DNA of 64,000 bases from Flavobacteriales bacterium (GTDB lineage: Bacteria > Bacteroidota > Bacteroidia > Flavobacteriales > Flavobacteriaceae). The notes under the pieces are model-generated. The model made no database searches and had not been told where the DNA came from. It saw only the letters and a list, made by a program, of their open reading frames with translations. Made by a program: the position numbers and the translations under genes. This document shows positions 9,270-17,076 of the stretch, piece after piece. The stretch covers positions 30,752 to 94,751 of the forward strand of contig JAFLBS010000012.1 of the NCBI GenBank assembly GCA_017303755.1, written 5' to 3'. Position 1 is the stretch's first letter, and each line of letters starts with the position of its first letter.

Positions 9270-9673
9270 CTTGAATTATAAAATCATGAAAACTTACAGT
9301 ATAAGTTTTGACACTTTTATATGTGCTACTTCAGAATTTGGAATGCTATTTTTTATCTTCCGATATCGTTAGAGGGTTGAGTAAATGACCAAACTTATGG
9401 ACTGACCTGCAAGTTAATGCTGATGTTGATTGTATCTGTTTTGGGAAAACGAATTGATGATTGAAAAAATGAATTGAATTGTTAAGAATGTAACTTTTTA
9501 TTGCAATATGTGAAGTAAAAAAAGGACAATAAAAATCTTTAAGCAAAAAAAAGCCCGCCTTAAAAATTGAAAGCAGGTGTTTATTGTGAATTTAATCTAT
9601 TAACATATTAGCAGTATGACTGCTGGTACTGTCTGAAAATCTTCTTTTGTAAGTTATAAGGTTTTGGAATTTA
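9270..9673. other. Intergenic stretch with weak minus-strand terminator
   Basis: No gene supported. Around 9545-9578 the minus strand forms a bulged stem (CCTGCTT against AAGGCGGG) followed by eight T residues, a plausible terminator for the minus-strand genes above 9674. A 66-codon open frame here lacks protein-like composition and I leave it out. Confidence 0.45.
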
Positions 9674-9907
9674 TCAAATATTGAATAAATTTTTAAGAAC
9701 CCTAATAAATTCATTATCTTCTTTCTTCTTTACTATTACTTCTCCCGAAGAATCTATCATTGCTTTTTGCAATTCTATAATGTGTTCAAGTTGCTTTTCT
9801 GTATAAGCTGCGACAGGGATTTTTTTGAGTGTTGGGTTACCTTCTACGGCTACAAAGGTCTGATTACCTTCAATAATGACCCCAAATGTTGATTCTTGTC
9901 TATTCAT
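9674..9907 (-). CDS. Hypothetical small protein (77 aa)
   Basis: Unrecognised 77-residue protein. It begins MNRQESTFGVIIEGNQTFVAV, a beta-rich N-terminus, then an amphipathic helix (KQLEHIIELQKAM) and a basic C-terminal half. It ends with the tandem stops TGA-TAA, which is notable because other genes nearby show open frames beyond single TGA codons. It follows the GAF-like membrane protein by 23 bp and is likely in the same transcript. Confidence 0.55.
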   Translation of the reverse strand: MNRQESTFGVIIEGNQTFVAVEGNPTLKKIPVAAYTEKQLEHIIELQKAMIDSSGEVIVKKKEDNEFIRVLKNLFNI

Positions 9908-9930
9908 GATTTTTAATAATTATATAAATA

Positions 9931-10914
9931 TTATTGTTTTAACTGTTCTTTTTCTCTTATTGAGCGAAGGGCATTGTAGATACCTGCTGAGAGACCTCTT
10001 AGAATATCTACATCACGTTTATTAAATCTTTTATATTTCATGCTATCTATACACAAAAATCCTTCCAAATGCAAGTTAGATTCTCTTTTTTCGTCAAACT
10101 TAGATGAACCTATCGATTTTGTGCCATACTCTTCTGTTTTTAACGGGAATACTGGCGTAACTATTGTACTTTTGTAAAATTTCCAAAACAAGATAGATAA
10201 ATAATTGCCTATTAAATGAGAATCAATAGAAAGCCATTTTATCAAAAACTTTGGAGGATATTTATTTTCTCTTTTTAATTCCACAATTCTAGTGTTAATG
10301 TAATTCTTTGTTGATGGAATATTATTATTAAAGTAAAAATCGTTTTGGATTTCCATTTTTTCCTCAATAAAAATATCTGTAAAGCAGGTATTTTCACTAA
10401 GCCAAGTAAATTTTCTTGCTTTTAATTTCTCAATATCATTCTTCATTTCTTCAGGCTCATCTCTTACTAGTGGTTGCAAATAATATTTATTCTTTTCGTT
10501 ATCAATAACTAAAATCTTAATACATACCCTAACTTTTCCATTACCTAACTTTTCGAAAACTTCTTTAATTAAGACACAAAATTTTCGTAAAAGAATTAAA
10601 TCATCATTATAATCATTGTCATCTATATCAGGATTGGTAATTGAATGTATAATATCAAAGGCTTCATTTAATTTTGGAAAAGAATCATAATATCTTTTGT
10701 ATTTTTCTTTCTTTCTATAAAGAGATAACGCATATATTCCTATTAAACAACAAAGAACAGTTAAGATTTTAGAAAAGACATCTATATTACTGTTTGTGAC
10801 TCCAAAAAAAGAGACTAATCCAAAACATAAAGTCATTAGGTTGCTTAAAATATCCGATGCTTTCAATAAAAATGATTTAGTTACAAAACAAAAACAACTA
10901 CATCTATGATACAT
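9931..10914 (-). CDS. Membrane-anchored protein with GAF-like C-terminus
   Basis: 327 residues. Two hydrophobic segments (about 15-40 and 45-65) form a hairpin anchor; the rest is cytoplasmic. The last 90 residues read like a GAF domain ending (LEGFLCIDSMKYKRFNKRDVDILRGLSAGIYNAL), the usual GxLcvdS...f...D...L pattern. GAF domains bind small ligands, so it may be a sensor linked to the neighbouring STAND-like NTPase cluster. The GAF call is by pattern only and moderate. A perfect TAnnTTTG box (TACGTTTG) lies 33 bp before the start. Confidence 0.6.
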   Translation of the reverse strand: MYHRCSCFCFVTKSFLLKASDILSNLMTLCFGLVSFFGVTNSNIDVFSKILTVLCCLIGIYALSLYRKKEKYKRYYDSFPKLNEAFDIIHSITNPDIDDNDYNDDLILLRKFCVLIKEVFEKLGNGKVRVCIKILVIDNEKNKYYLQPLVRDEPEEMKNDIEKLKARKFTWLSENTCFTDIFIEEKMEIQNDFYFNNNIPSTKNYINTRIVELKRENKYPPKFLIKWLSIDSHLIGNYLSILFWKFYKSTIVTPVFPLKTEEYGTKSIGSSKFDEKRESNLHLEGFLCIDSMKYKRFNKRDVDILRGLSAGIYNALRSIREKEQLKQ

Positions 10915-10946
10915 TTTTTATTTGTTCATAGAAGAGCCACGTTTCA

Positions 10947-10954
10947 CAAACGTA
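10947..10954 (-). promoter_or_regulatory. TAnnTTTG promoter box for the GAF-like gene
   Basis: TACGTTTG on the minus strand matches the Bacteroidota -7 consensus exactly and predicts a leader of about 25 nt before the ATG at 10914. I do not see a clear -33 TTG. Confidence 0.5.
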
Positions 10955-11046
10955 CAAAATTTTCTGAAATTGAGAACATTAGAAATAAAAATTATTAAAA
11001 AAGTTATTTACTTTTTTTATCATAATTTATCAAAAACCATTTTTAG

Positions 11047-12118
11047 TTATTTATTAGATTTGGAATCAACTGGCAAGAAGAAAGCCAATTTTCCTCAATC
11101 AAAATTATCTTCATCACAAACGCATCTATCATCCACAGTACAAATAATCAGGGTAACAATACCACCTTTAGTAATTTTACAAGGGATCAACATGTTTTTT
11201 CTCGTTAATGTATAGAGTCCAGATGCGATAGTCTCAATCGTTTCATCATTTCTCTCATTTTCTACAAAATCCATATCTATTTTTACATCCAATCATAATC
11301 CATCTGCAACCTTCTGCATTAGCTTGAAATGAAAATCGACACATTCTTTCATTGACATATATACTTTTGCATCAGAATCTTTTACAAGTTCATTAAATTT
11401 TTGGTTAAATTGCAGATAAAGAATACTCTTTGTTTTGGGATTGTTTTCTTCTTCCATCAAGTCTTTAATATTAAAACTACCGTAGGGTGTCTTGTCTGTG
11501 ATTACAGAGGAAAACTTTAAACCATTTAGATTGCTGATAGTAATACCTTTGTTGTTTACTGACTCATTGTAATTCATGTTTTTTAATTTCAAAAGTTCAA
11601 CTCCTTGCAGTGCATTATCATCAACTTTGGCAAATTCTTCTATTTTCTCCCATAGCGGAGAAAGTATTCATTGATTTGTTTGATCGGAATTATTTTTAAA
11701 ATCATGGACACGGGACTTCACGTATTTTTTAATTTTCTCTAAGGATATGTACTTTCCGTTCTCATATAAAATATGATCTTCCTGTTTCATATCCATACTA
11801 TTATCTGTTATCTTGCTTTGAACCCATGCAGGGAATTGTCACTGGTATCTTTTTACAATTAGGTCGAAAGTTTCCTGATTTACATCAATTAAATTAAGGA
11901 AATCCGTTGCTTCATCATGTGTTAGTTTTATGGATTCATCTTCTAATTTACACATGATATTACGAACAAACCATTTTGCCAATTTCCCTTTGGAAGAGAT
12001 GTGATTAAGAATCTTCTTTGAAAAATCACTTTTTAGTGCTTCAAGTGGTTTAGTGATACCGCAGGTTTTAATTTCATCATCATAGTTAATCTTATTAAGA
12101 AAGTTTTTAGATGGCATT
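11047..12118 (-). pseudogene. Unknown gene with three or four in-frame TGA codons
   Basis: From the ATG at 12118 (MPSKNFLNKINYDDEI) one frame runs with TGA at 11839-11841, 11668-11670, 11293-11295 and 11095-11097 and no other stop until TAA at 11047-11049. The segments between them (57, about 125 and 65 codons) have normal protein composition; e.g. RYQ-x-QFPAWVQSKI, TNQ-x-ILSPLWEKIEE and ADGL-x-LDVKIDMDF across the stops. The family is not recognised. The C-terminal part has two beta-like segments and Cys residues (TVDDRCVCDEDNFD). It lies 90 bp downstream of the STAND-like NTPase gene and is probably its partner. Either this gene carries nonsense mutations only of the TGA kind, or UGA is read as an amino acid. 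Confidence 0.65.
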
Positions 12119-12208
12119 ATTATATCTTTACAACTTAAAAGTATGATAGATTGTACAGATTTATTTGAGTTTGTCAACTAAAAGTCAAGTTTAAGTTTGA
12201 AGCCTTAC

Positions 12209-14512
12209 TTAATCGAATGCACTTTGAAACAATAATACTAAAAAGTTATATGAATCGCGCATTTCTTTAGCCTTAATTGGGTCAAAATATTCAACACATT
12301 TAAAAAATAGCTCAACTTTATCACTTTCAATAGGATTAAAACATTCAAAAGTATGACATGATTCAATCCAATCTTTATCTTCTAAAACTCCCTCAATAAA
12401 ATTTAGTTTGTCTTGATGAACTGCAAAATCAAAAGCTTCGACTAATATTTGACTATCAATTATCTTATGATTTCCTTTTGATATAACATCAGAAATAAAT
12501 TTTTTTTTATTTTTTGTATTCCGTGTAAGTGTCATTATTAATTTGACAAAAGCGGGGTCGTAATTGTGATAATAATCAATATTTAATATTTCATTAACTA
12601 AAGGATAAATAATTTTAGTACTCTTAAATCTATTAAAATAGCTGTCCCAAAATGTTGGACAATCGATTTTCTTTTCCCATATTAACTTGGCAAATTTTAT
12701 GAATGTTTCATCATCTAATTTTAATTGAGTGAGTGCATACAAGTGATAATCTTCTTTATTATTATTTTTTATTAGTTTTTCAATAAAAAACAGCTCTTCC
12801 TCTTGATTTTTAAATATCTGTTTTTCACGGGTCAACATAGAACTGAGAAACTGAGATGTGGAATAATCATCTCCTGTATCAATTATAATCTCTAACAATT
12901 GAAACTTAATTCTATCTCCAAATTTTTCGAATTCTTCCAAATCTAACTTACCTAATCCTGAGTTAACCAATATATCATGATTAAAAAAAATAAAATTTAA
13001 ATAATTTTTATTTCTATTAAAGGATGTTTTATTAATATAAATTTTTAATCTATCAAGAACATCATCATCCTTTGCCTCCCACCTACAAAACCAATTACTT
13101 ATCTCATTTTTACCCGTATCATTATAATAATCAGCAATATTTAAAAATGTTTCATAAGAAATGAAAACCTTATTATTTGAGTACAAACATCCCCAATAAT
13201 ATAAAGCTTTAGCTAAACCAGGATATCTATTATAAATAAATTTCAAATCACTTTCAATAATGTTTTGAAATACTTGTTGAGCTTCAAATGTTCCAAATAT
13301 ATTTTTATTATTTTTTTCTTGATTAAAACGAGAAATAATGAAAAGTAATAGAAATAATGAAGGTTGGTAATTTTTTGTTTTACCATATAACTTTTTAGTG
13401 TCCAATTCCCAATTAGGATTTTTTTCAATAATCTTTTCAATGATTTCTTGATTGTCTTTTGAAGATACTAACAATTCAAAATCATTATTTCTATATTTTT
13501 TATATGAACTATTATTATTCCTATCTCCAATAATAATTCTTGTGTTGTTGATACTATAGGTTTGATTAAGGATTTTATTGCCCAACTTAGCTCCCGTTAT
13601 ATCATTGAACATTCCATCCCAATCTTCAATAATAATTAAAAACTTTCTGTCTACATTTCTCTCAATTTCATTTTTAATGATGGTAAGACCTTTTTCTGCA
13701 AACTCATCTGTTTCTCCTTTATCCAACCAGACTACAACAAATGATTCGGCATGAAAATCTATAGCAAGTCTTCTAAGTATTGTCGACTTACCACTTCCGC
13801 CTGTTCCATATACAATGGCAGAAACCTTACCGTCTTTTTCTTCTATAAAACTATCAAGAACAGTTTTTTTTAAGAGATCATAACCACTTCTTAGAACGTC
13901 AAAGTCATTTATTATTCCATACCATTGGCAGTTGTTATTTTGCTTAGCTCCATAAAATTCTGACATCGTAAATTCTTTACCTGACTTTACGGTAGCTATA
14001 AATTCTGCATTAATAATTGTCGCTCCATTAATATATAGCTTCGATGGTTTTACAGACGGGTTAGTTGACTTTTTGTTTGATCTAACTATAGAACTTAATA
14101 AGGTTTTCCCATATTCACGTTCCTGCGTTCTGCAAAATGCATTAAAAAAATCAATCGTTTTGGGATTGGAAACTCGGTTAGCCATGAAAAAATCTTCTAT
14201 TGTATCAGCACTAATGACGCATGATTTTAGAAGTTTATTATAATGTAAACTATTAATGTCTGATTTGTTTTTCAAGTATTTTTTAAAATTATCAGTTTCA
14301 AAAATATCTATTGATTTATTTCTGAAAATTCTTTTTGCATCTAGGTCATCATTATCAATAATGCGGTAATCATTGTTAATGGCTTTTAATTCATCTCTAA
14401 CACTATCAATAATCCATTGATTTCTAGTGGATTTCGAAAGAGCATAACCAATACTTAATTCTTCATTAGCTATGTAAGTTTTTACAACATCGAGTAAAGG
14501 GTTTTTATCCAT
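12209..14512 (-). CDS. STAND/NACHT-like P-loop NTPase, probable defence protein
   Basis: 767 residues from the ATG at MDKNPLLDV; an upstream in-frame extension is low-complexity hydrophobic and unlikely to be translated. The N-terminal 200 residues are helical and unrecognised. The NTPase core has Walker A (VYGTGGSGKSTILRRLA) about residue 245 and Walker B (FLIIIEDWDGM) about 75 residues later, followed by an arginine-containing IIIGDRNN segment. The long, Asn- and Lys-rich C-terminal part looks like a helical-repeat sensor. This architecture (N-terminal effector-like, central STAND, C-terminal repeats) is typical of signal-transduction ATPases that sense phage proteins, but no known Avs or NACHT type is recognised. 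Adjacent to the TGA-containing gene and the GAF-like protein. Confidence 0.7.
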   Translation of the reverse strand: MDKNPLLDVVKTYIANEELSIGYALSKSTRNQWIIDSVRDELKAINNDYRIIDNDDLDAKRIFRNKSIDIFETDNFKKYLKNKSDINSLHYNKLLKSCVISADTIEDFFMANRVSNPKTIDFFNAFCRTQEREYGKTLLSSIVRSNKKSTNPSVKPSKLYINGATIINAEFIATVKSGKEFTMSEFYGAKQNNNCQWYGIINDFDVLRSGYDLLKKTVLDSFIEEKDGKVSAIVYGTGGSGKSTILRRLAIDFHAESFVVVWLDKGETDEFAEKGLTIIKNEIERNVDRKFLIIIEDWDGMFNDITGAKLGNKILNQTYSINNTRIIIGDRNNNSSYKKYRNNDFELLVSSKDNQEIIEKIIEKNPNWELDTKKLYGKTKNYQPSLFLLLFIISRFNQEKNNKNIFGTFEAQQVFQNIIESDLKFIYNRYPGLAKALYYWGCLYSNNKVFISYETFLNIADYYNDTGKNEISNWFCRWEAKDDDVLDRLKIYINKTSFNRNKNYLNFIFFNHDILVNSGLGKLDLEEFEKFGDRIKFQLLEIIIDTGDDYSTSQFLSSMLTREKQIFKNQEEELFFIEKLIKNNNKEDYHLYALTQLKLDDETFIKFAKLIWEKKIDCPTFWDSYFNRFKSTKIIYPLVNEILNIDYYHNYDPAFVKLIMTLTRNTKNKKKFISDVISKGNHKIIDSQILVEAFDFAVHQDKLNFIEGVLEDKDWIESCHTFECFNPIESDKVELFFKCVEYFDPIKAKEMRDSYNFLVLLFQSAFD

Positions 14513-14952
14513 AAAGTTTGAAAATGTTGACCGAAAATTACAAAATAAAAAATGTTTAAAAAATAAAATAAAAATCTTAATAATTAAAAACACTCAAGTA
14601 AATCAGTATTATAGAGCTTTTTTCTCTTTTTATCCTTTATAAAATCCATGTTTCTTTCGTACTTGATTTCCCGATAGTGACATTGCCTGTAGTTGTTCCT
14701 TTGCCTTGTTAAATCAAACTAACAGGTTTACTTCCTTAACCGCAAAAGGAGACACAAAAGTTTAATCTTAATCATTAAAGCGATGAGAAATTCCAACAGA
14801 AAAGGTGTGGATGAATTAGAGCCAGGCACTTTACATGCTTAGTCCGCACTTTGGGAAGTGAGTGAAGTAGAGTAACTCTCCCTGTAGTCTTGGAGCAGGA
14901 ACATTTCCTGCTCCATTTTAAAAACAGTTACAAATCAATAAAATTTATAAAA
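14513..14952. other. Intergenic region with hairpin and a tiny interrupted frame
   Basis: Divergent region between the NTPase and the 14953 gene, so it should hold promoters for both. On the plus strand a 19-codon frame (MRNSNRKGVDELEPGTLHA, from 14783) meets TAG at 14840 and then continues ten codons to TAA at 14873; it may be the remnant of a small gene or simply chance. A strong hairpin follows (see separate entry). Confidence 0.45.
14892..14914 (+). terminator. Strong hairpin (attenuator or terminator)
   Basis: Perfect 10-bp stem GGAGCAGGAA/TTCCTGCTCC with a 3-nt loop, followed by ATTTTAAAA. It sits 39 bp before the start of the next gene, so it could end an upstream short transcript or act in the leader of the 14953 operon. 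Confidence 0.6.
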
Positions 14953-15306
14953 ATGAAAAAATTAAACTCTCTGACTTCAGGCACGTTATATAGCCAGCAG
15001 ACTTATCGCTACAAAACAAGAGATGGTAGAGCCGTGTTTACATTCTCCTACGAGCAGGAAATGGGATTCTACGACATCATTATCCATGACCATCCAAGCT
15101 ACAATGGTCGAGACGAATTTCCCTCTGTAGCCCATTGGCTTAACTGTGATATTTCTCCCATAGGCAGAAAAGTCTGTTTCACTCAAGGTAAAGAACCTGA
15201 TAGTTTGGAAAAAGCCAAAAAAATCTCCATGCAATACGCCGAGCTTACTTGGACTTACATCCTTACAGGTATGACAATAGACGAACAACTTCTTCGAAGA
15301 AACTAA
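14953..15306 (+). CDS. Hypothetical protein in JAMM/E1 cassette (117 aa)
   Basis: Not recognised as a known family. It has a beta-rich first half (YRYKTRDGRAVFTFSYEQE), a His-containing turn (DIIIHDHPSY), the segment WLNCDISPIGRKVCFTQG with two Cys, and a C-terminal helix. It lies 18 bp upstream of the JAMM protease and then the E1-like gene. In ubiquitin-like cassettes of bacteria the third partner is often an E2-like protein; size, position and the conserved-looking Cys would allow that, but this is inference. The start is chosen after the hairpin at 14892. Confidence 0.6.
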   Translation: MKKLNSLTSGTLYSQQTYRYKTRDGRAVFTFSYEQEMGFYDIIIHDHPSYNGRDEFPSVAHWLNCDISPIGRKVCFTQGKEPDSLEKAKKISMQYAELTWTYILTGMTIDEQLLRRN

Positions 15307-15324
15307 ATATTAAATACTACAATT

Positions 15325-15996
15325 ATGAAACTACAAATAACAACTAATGCTTATCAAAGCATCGTTAAGAAAATCGGCTCAGGTGTTCCTGAAAAAGGAG
15401 GTATTTTGATGGGAATCGATGGAATTATAACTGATTTTATTTTTGATAAAAACGCTCACACTACAGGTTCTACTTACTCCCTTGATGTTGCCTACCTCAA
15501 TCCAATAATCAAGGAACACAAAAAACAAGGCAAACAACTTATGGGAATTATTCATTCCCACCCTTATGGATGCTCCGAGCTTTCGTATCCTGATAGAGAA
15601 TATTTTTTAAGTCAATTTAAAAATTTCCCCAGTTTGGATTTTATGTACACACCGATTGTATTCTCTGCCAAACAAAATGAATTTGAGTTCTTTCCTTATG
15701 TGTTTTATAAAGATGGAACTGTTGAAAAAGCAGAACTTGAAGTCTTGCCCAACAATTACAGAGAGTACTTGCAAGAAGAAATCCAAGAGCCAAACCATCA
15801 AACTATCATTGTAAGACAGGAGTTACTAATTGTAATCAAACAGGAAACACACGCTTCTGCACCTGAAAAAGAACGTCAGTTGGAATTTGAGCCATTATCT
15901 ATGATAATCTTATTTTCTAACCTGTATTTCTTCTTACTTGGATTAGCTACAGCCATTGTACCATTCACTCTTATCCACATCATTAAAAATCTATAA
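15325..15996 (+). CDS. JAMM/Mov34 metalloprotease with C-terminal membrane anchor
   Basis: 223 residues. The full JAMM zinc site is visible: Glu23 in PEKGGILMG, then HSHPYGCSELSYPD with His77, His79, Ser87 and Asp90 (HxHPx6SxxD). JAMM proteins cleave isopeptide or peptide bonds at ubiquitin-like C-termini. A hydrophobic segment at the extreme C-terminus (ILFSNLYFFLLGLATAIV) should anchor it in the inner membrane with the catalytic domain inside. It is followed after 2 bp by an E1/ThiF-like gene, matching the JAB-E1 pairs of bacterial ubiquitin-like systems and PRTRC-type plasmid modules. Confidence 0.85.
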   Translation: MKLQITTNAYQSIVKKIGSGVPEKGGILMGIDGIITDFIFDKNAHTTGSTYSLDVAYLNPIIKEHKKQGKQLMGIIHSHPYGCSELSYPDREYFLSQFKNFPSLDFMYTPIVFSAKQNEFEFFPYVFYKDGTVEKAELEVLPNNYREYLQEEIQEPNHQTIIVRQELLIVIKQETHASAPEKERQLEFEPLSMIILFSNLYFFLLGLATAIVPFTLIHIIKNL

Positions 15997-15998
15997 TC

Positions 15999-16907
15999 AT
16001 GGACTACTCAAGAATACAAGACAGTGTAGATATGGGAATCATCAAAAATTCCCATATCGTAATAGTTGGTGCAGGTGGCTCATACTCCTTAATTACTTCA
16101 CTTGCAAGATGTGGTGTTGGCACATTAACAGTACTCGACTTTGACACCGTAGAACAAACCAACATCGTTCGTCAAGGATATAAAATTTCTGATATTGGAA
16201 GATATAAAGTTGATGCGCTCGGTAACGAAGTAGCGAGTATCAATCCCGAAGTAAACTACAAAGGGATTACCAAGAACTTTTTAGAAATGAACGACAAGGA
16301 ACTGGATGCGATATTCAAACAAGCCGATTTATTATTATTTCTTACCGATTCATTTAAAGCACAAGCCTTTGGAAATCTCATTGCTTTAAAATATAATACG
16401 CCTGCCATTTGGGCTGGGTGGTACACACAAAGCCGTACCGCAGAATTATTTTTTCAAGTTCCCCAATATACCACCGCTTGTTTTCGTTGTGCAGCCTCTT
16501 CACGATATAAAGCTAATGAGCAAGAAGAAGTAAAAATTACATCTAATTGTAATACCATTTTTCATTCACAATTACTCGATTCGCTTATTGGTATGATGGC
16601 TCTAGCCATTTTGCATCGAAACACAAATAAAACGGATATTAAAGTAATGAATGAGTACGAGTTGTTTTGGGATTCTCTTGTGTCAAAAGACGGCTCAACA
16701 CCATTTAATTTCTTTCAGTTCAAGGCACATCCGGTGGGTGGTAATAAGTTATTTGACAAAGCCTATTCACATTTAAGAATGAATGCCCACAATTTTGTAA
16801 GTCACTGGCAAAACGCAGAAGCGGAGCTCAAAATACACGGTTACGATTATGATTGTCCTGACTGCAAAGGAAATCTTCATCACGCTGTAAATAACTCAAA
16901 TCCGTAA
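15999..16907 (+). CDS. ThiF/E1-like adenylyltransferase
   Basis: 302 residues with a Rossmann ATP site (IVIVGAGGSYSLITSLAR, Gly24-Ser28), the LDFDTVEQTNIVRQG segment that binds ATP and the adenylated C-terminus, and the Asp of LTDS. Two CxxC pairs (CFRC in the middle, CPDC near the end) make the usual structural zinc. E1/ThiF/MoeB proteins activate ubiquitin-like or thiocarboxylate proteins by adenylation. Partner JAMM protease directly upstream. No ubiquitin-like protein ending in GG is visible nearby, so the substrate is unknown. The PRTRC ThiF family, carried by plasmids and integrative elements, is the closest context. Confidence 0.85.
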   Translation: MDYSRIQDSVDMGIIKNSHIVIVGAGGSYSLITSLARCGVGTLTVLDFDTVEQTNIVRQGYKISDIGRYKVDALGNEVASINPEVNYKGITKNFLEMNDKELDAIFKQADLLLFLTDSFKAQAFGNLIALKYNTPAIWAGWYTQSRTAELFFQVPQYTTACFRCAASSRYKANEQEEVKITSNCNTIFHSQLLDSLIGMMALAILHRNTNKTDIKVMNEYELFWDSLVSKDGSTPFNFFQFKAHPVGGNKLFDKAYSHLRMNAHNFVSHWQNAEAELKIHGYDYDCPDCKGNLHHAVNNSNP

Positions 16908-16911
16908 CACA

Positions 16912-17076
16912 ATGAACGCTACAGTCAAACTATTTTTTTCTGCTATAGGCAGTTTATGTATCGCCATTCTCAGATTCATTTTAGCTTGTTTTTATGGATT
17001 AACCAAACTGCTGAGTGCTATCTGTCAATTTTTAATAAGTGCCTTTGATGAAATGCTAAACAAACTAAAGCCATGA
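16912..17076 (+). CDS. Small membrane protein (54 aa)
   Basis: Short open frame starting at ATG 4 bp after the E1-like gene and overlapping the next gene by 4 bp (ATGA). The product is mostly one long hydrophobic span (LFFSAIGSLCIAILRFILAC) with an amphipathic C-terminal helix. It ends TGA followed at once by TAA. Tight coupling to the coupling ATPase suggests a small membrane partner that recruits it, as VirD4 proteins normally carry their own membrane helices and this one does not. Confidence 0.7.
   Translation: MNATVKLFFSAIGSLCIAILRFILACFYGLTKLLSAICQFLISAFDEMLNKLKP

Noticed and set aside
9346-9546. 66-codon minus-strand frame
   Set aside because: No start context or protein-like composition; lies between terminator and inverted repeat.
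14783-14875. Small frame with internal TAG
   Set aside because: Too short for a confident gene; mentioned only as a possible relic.
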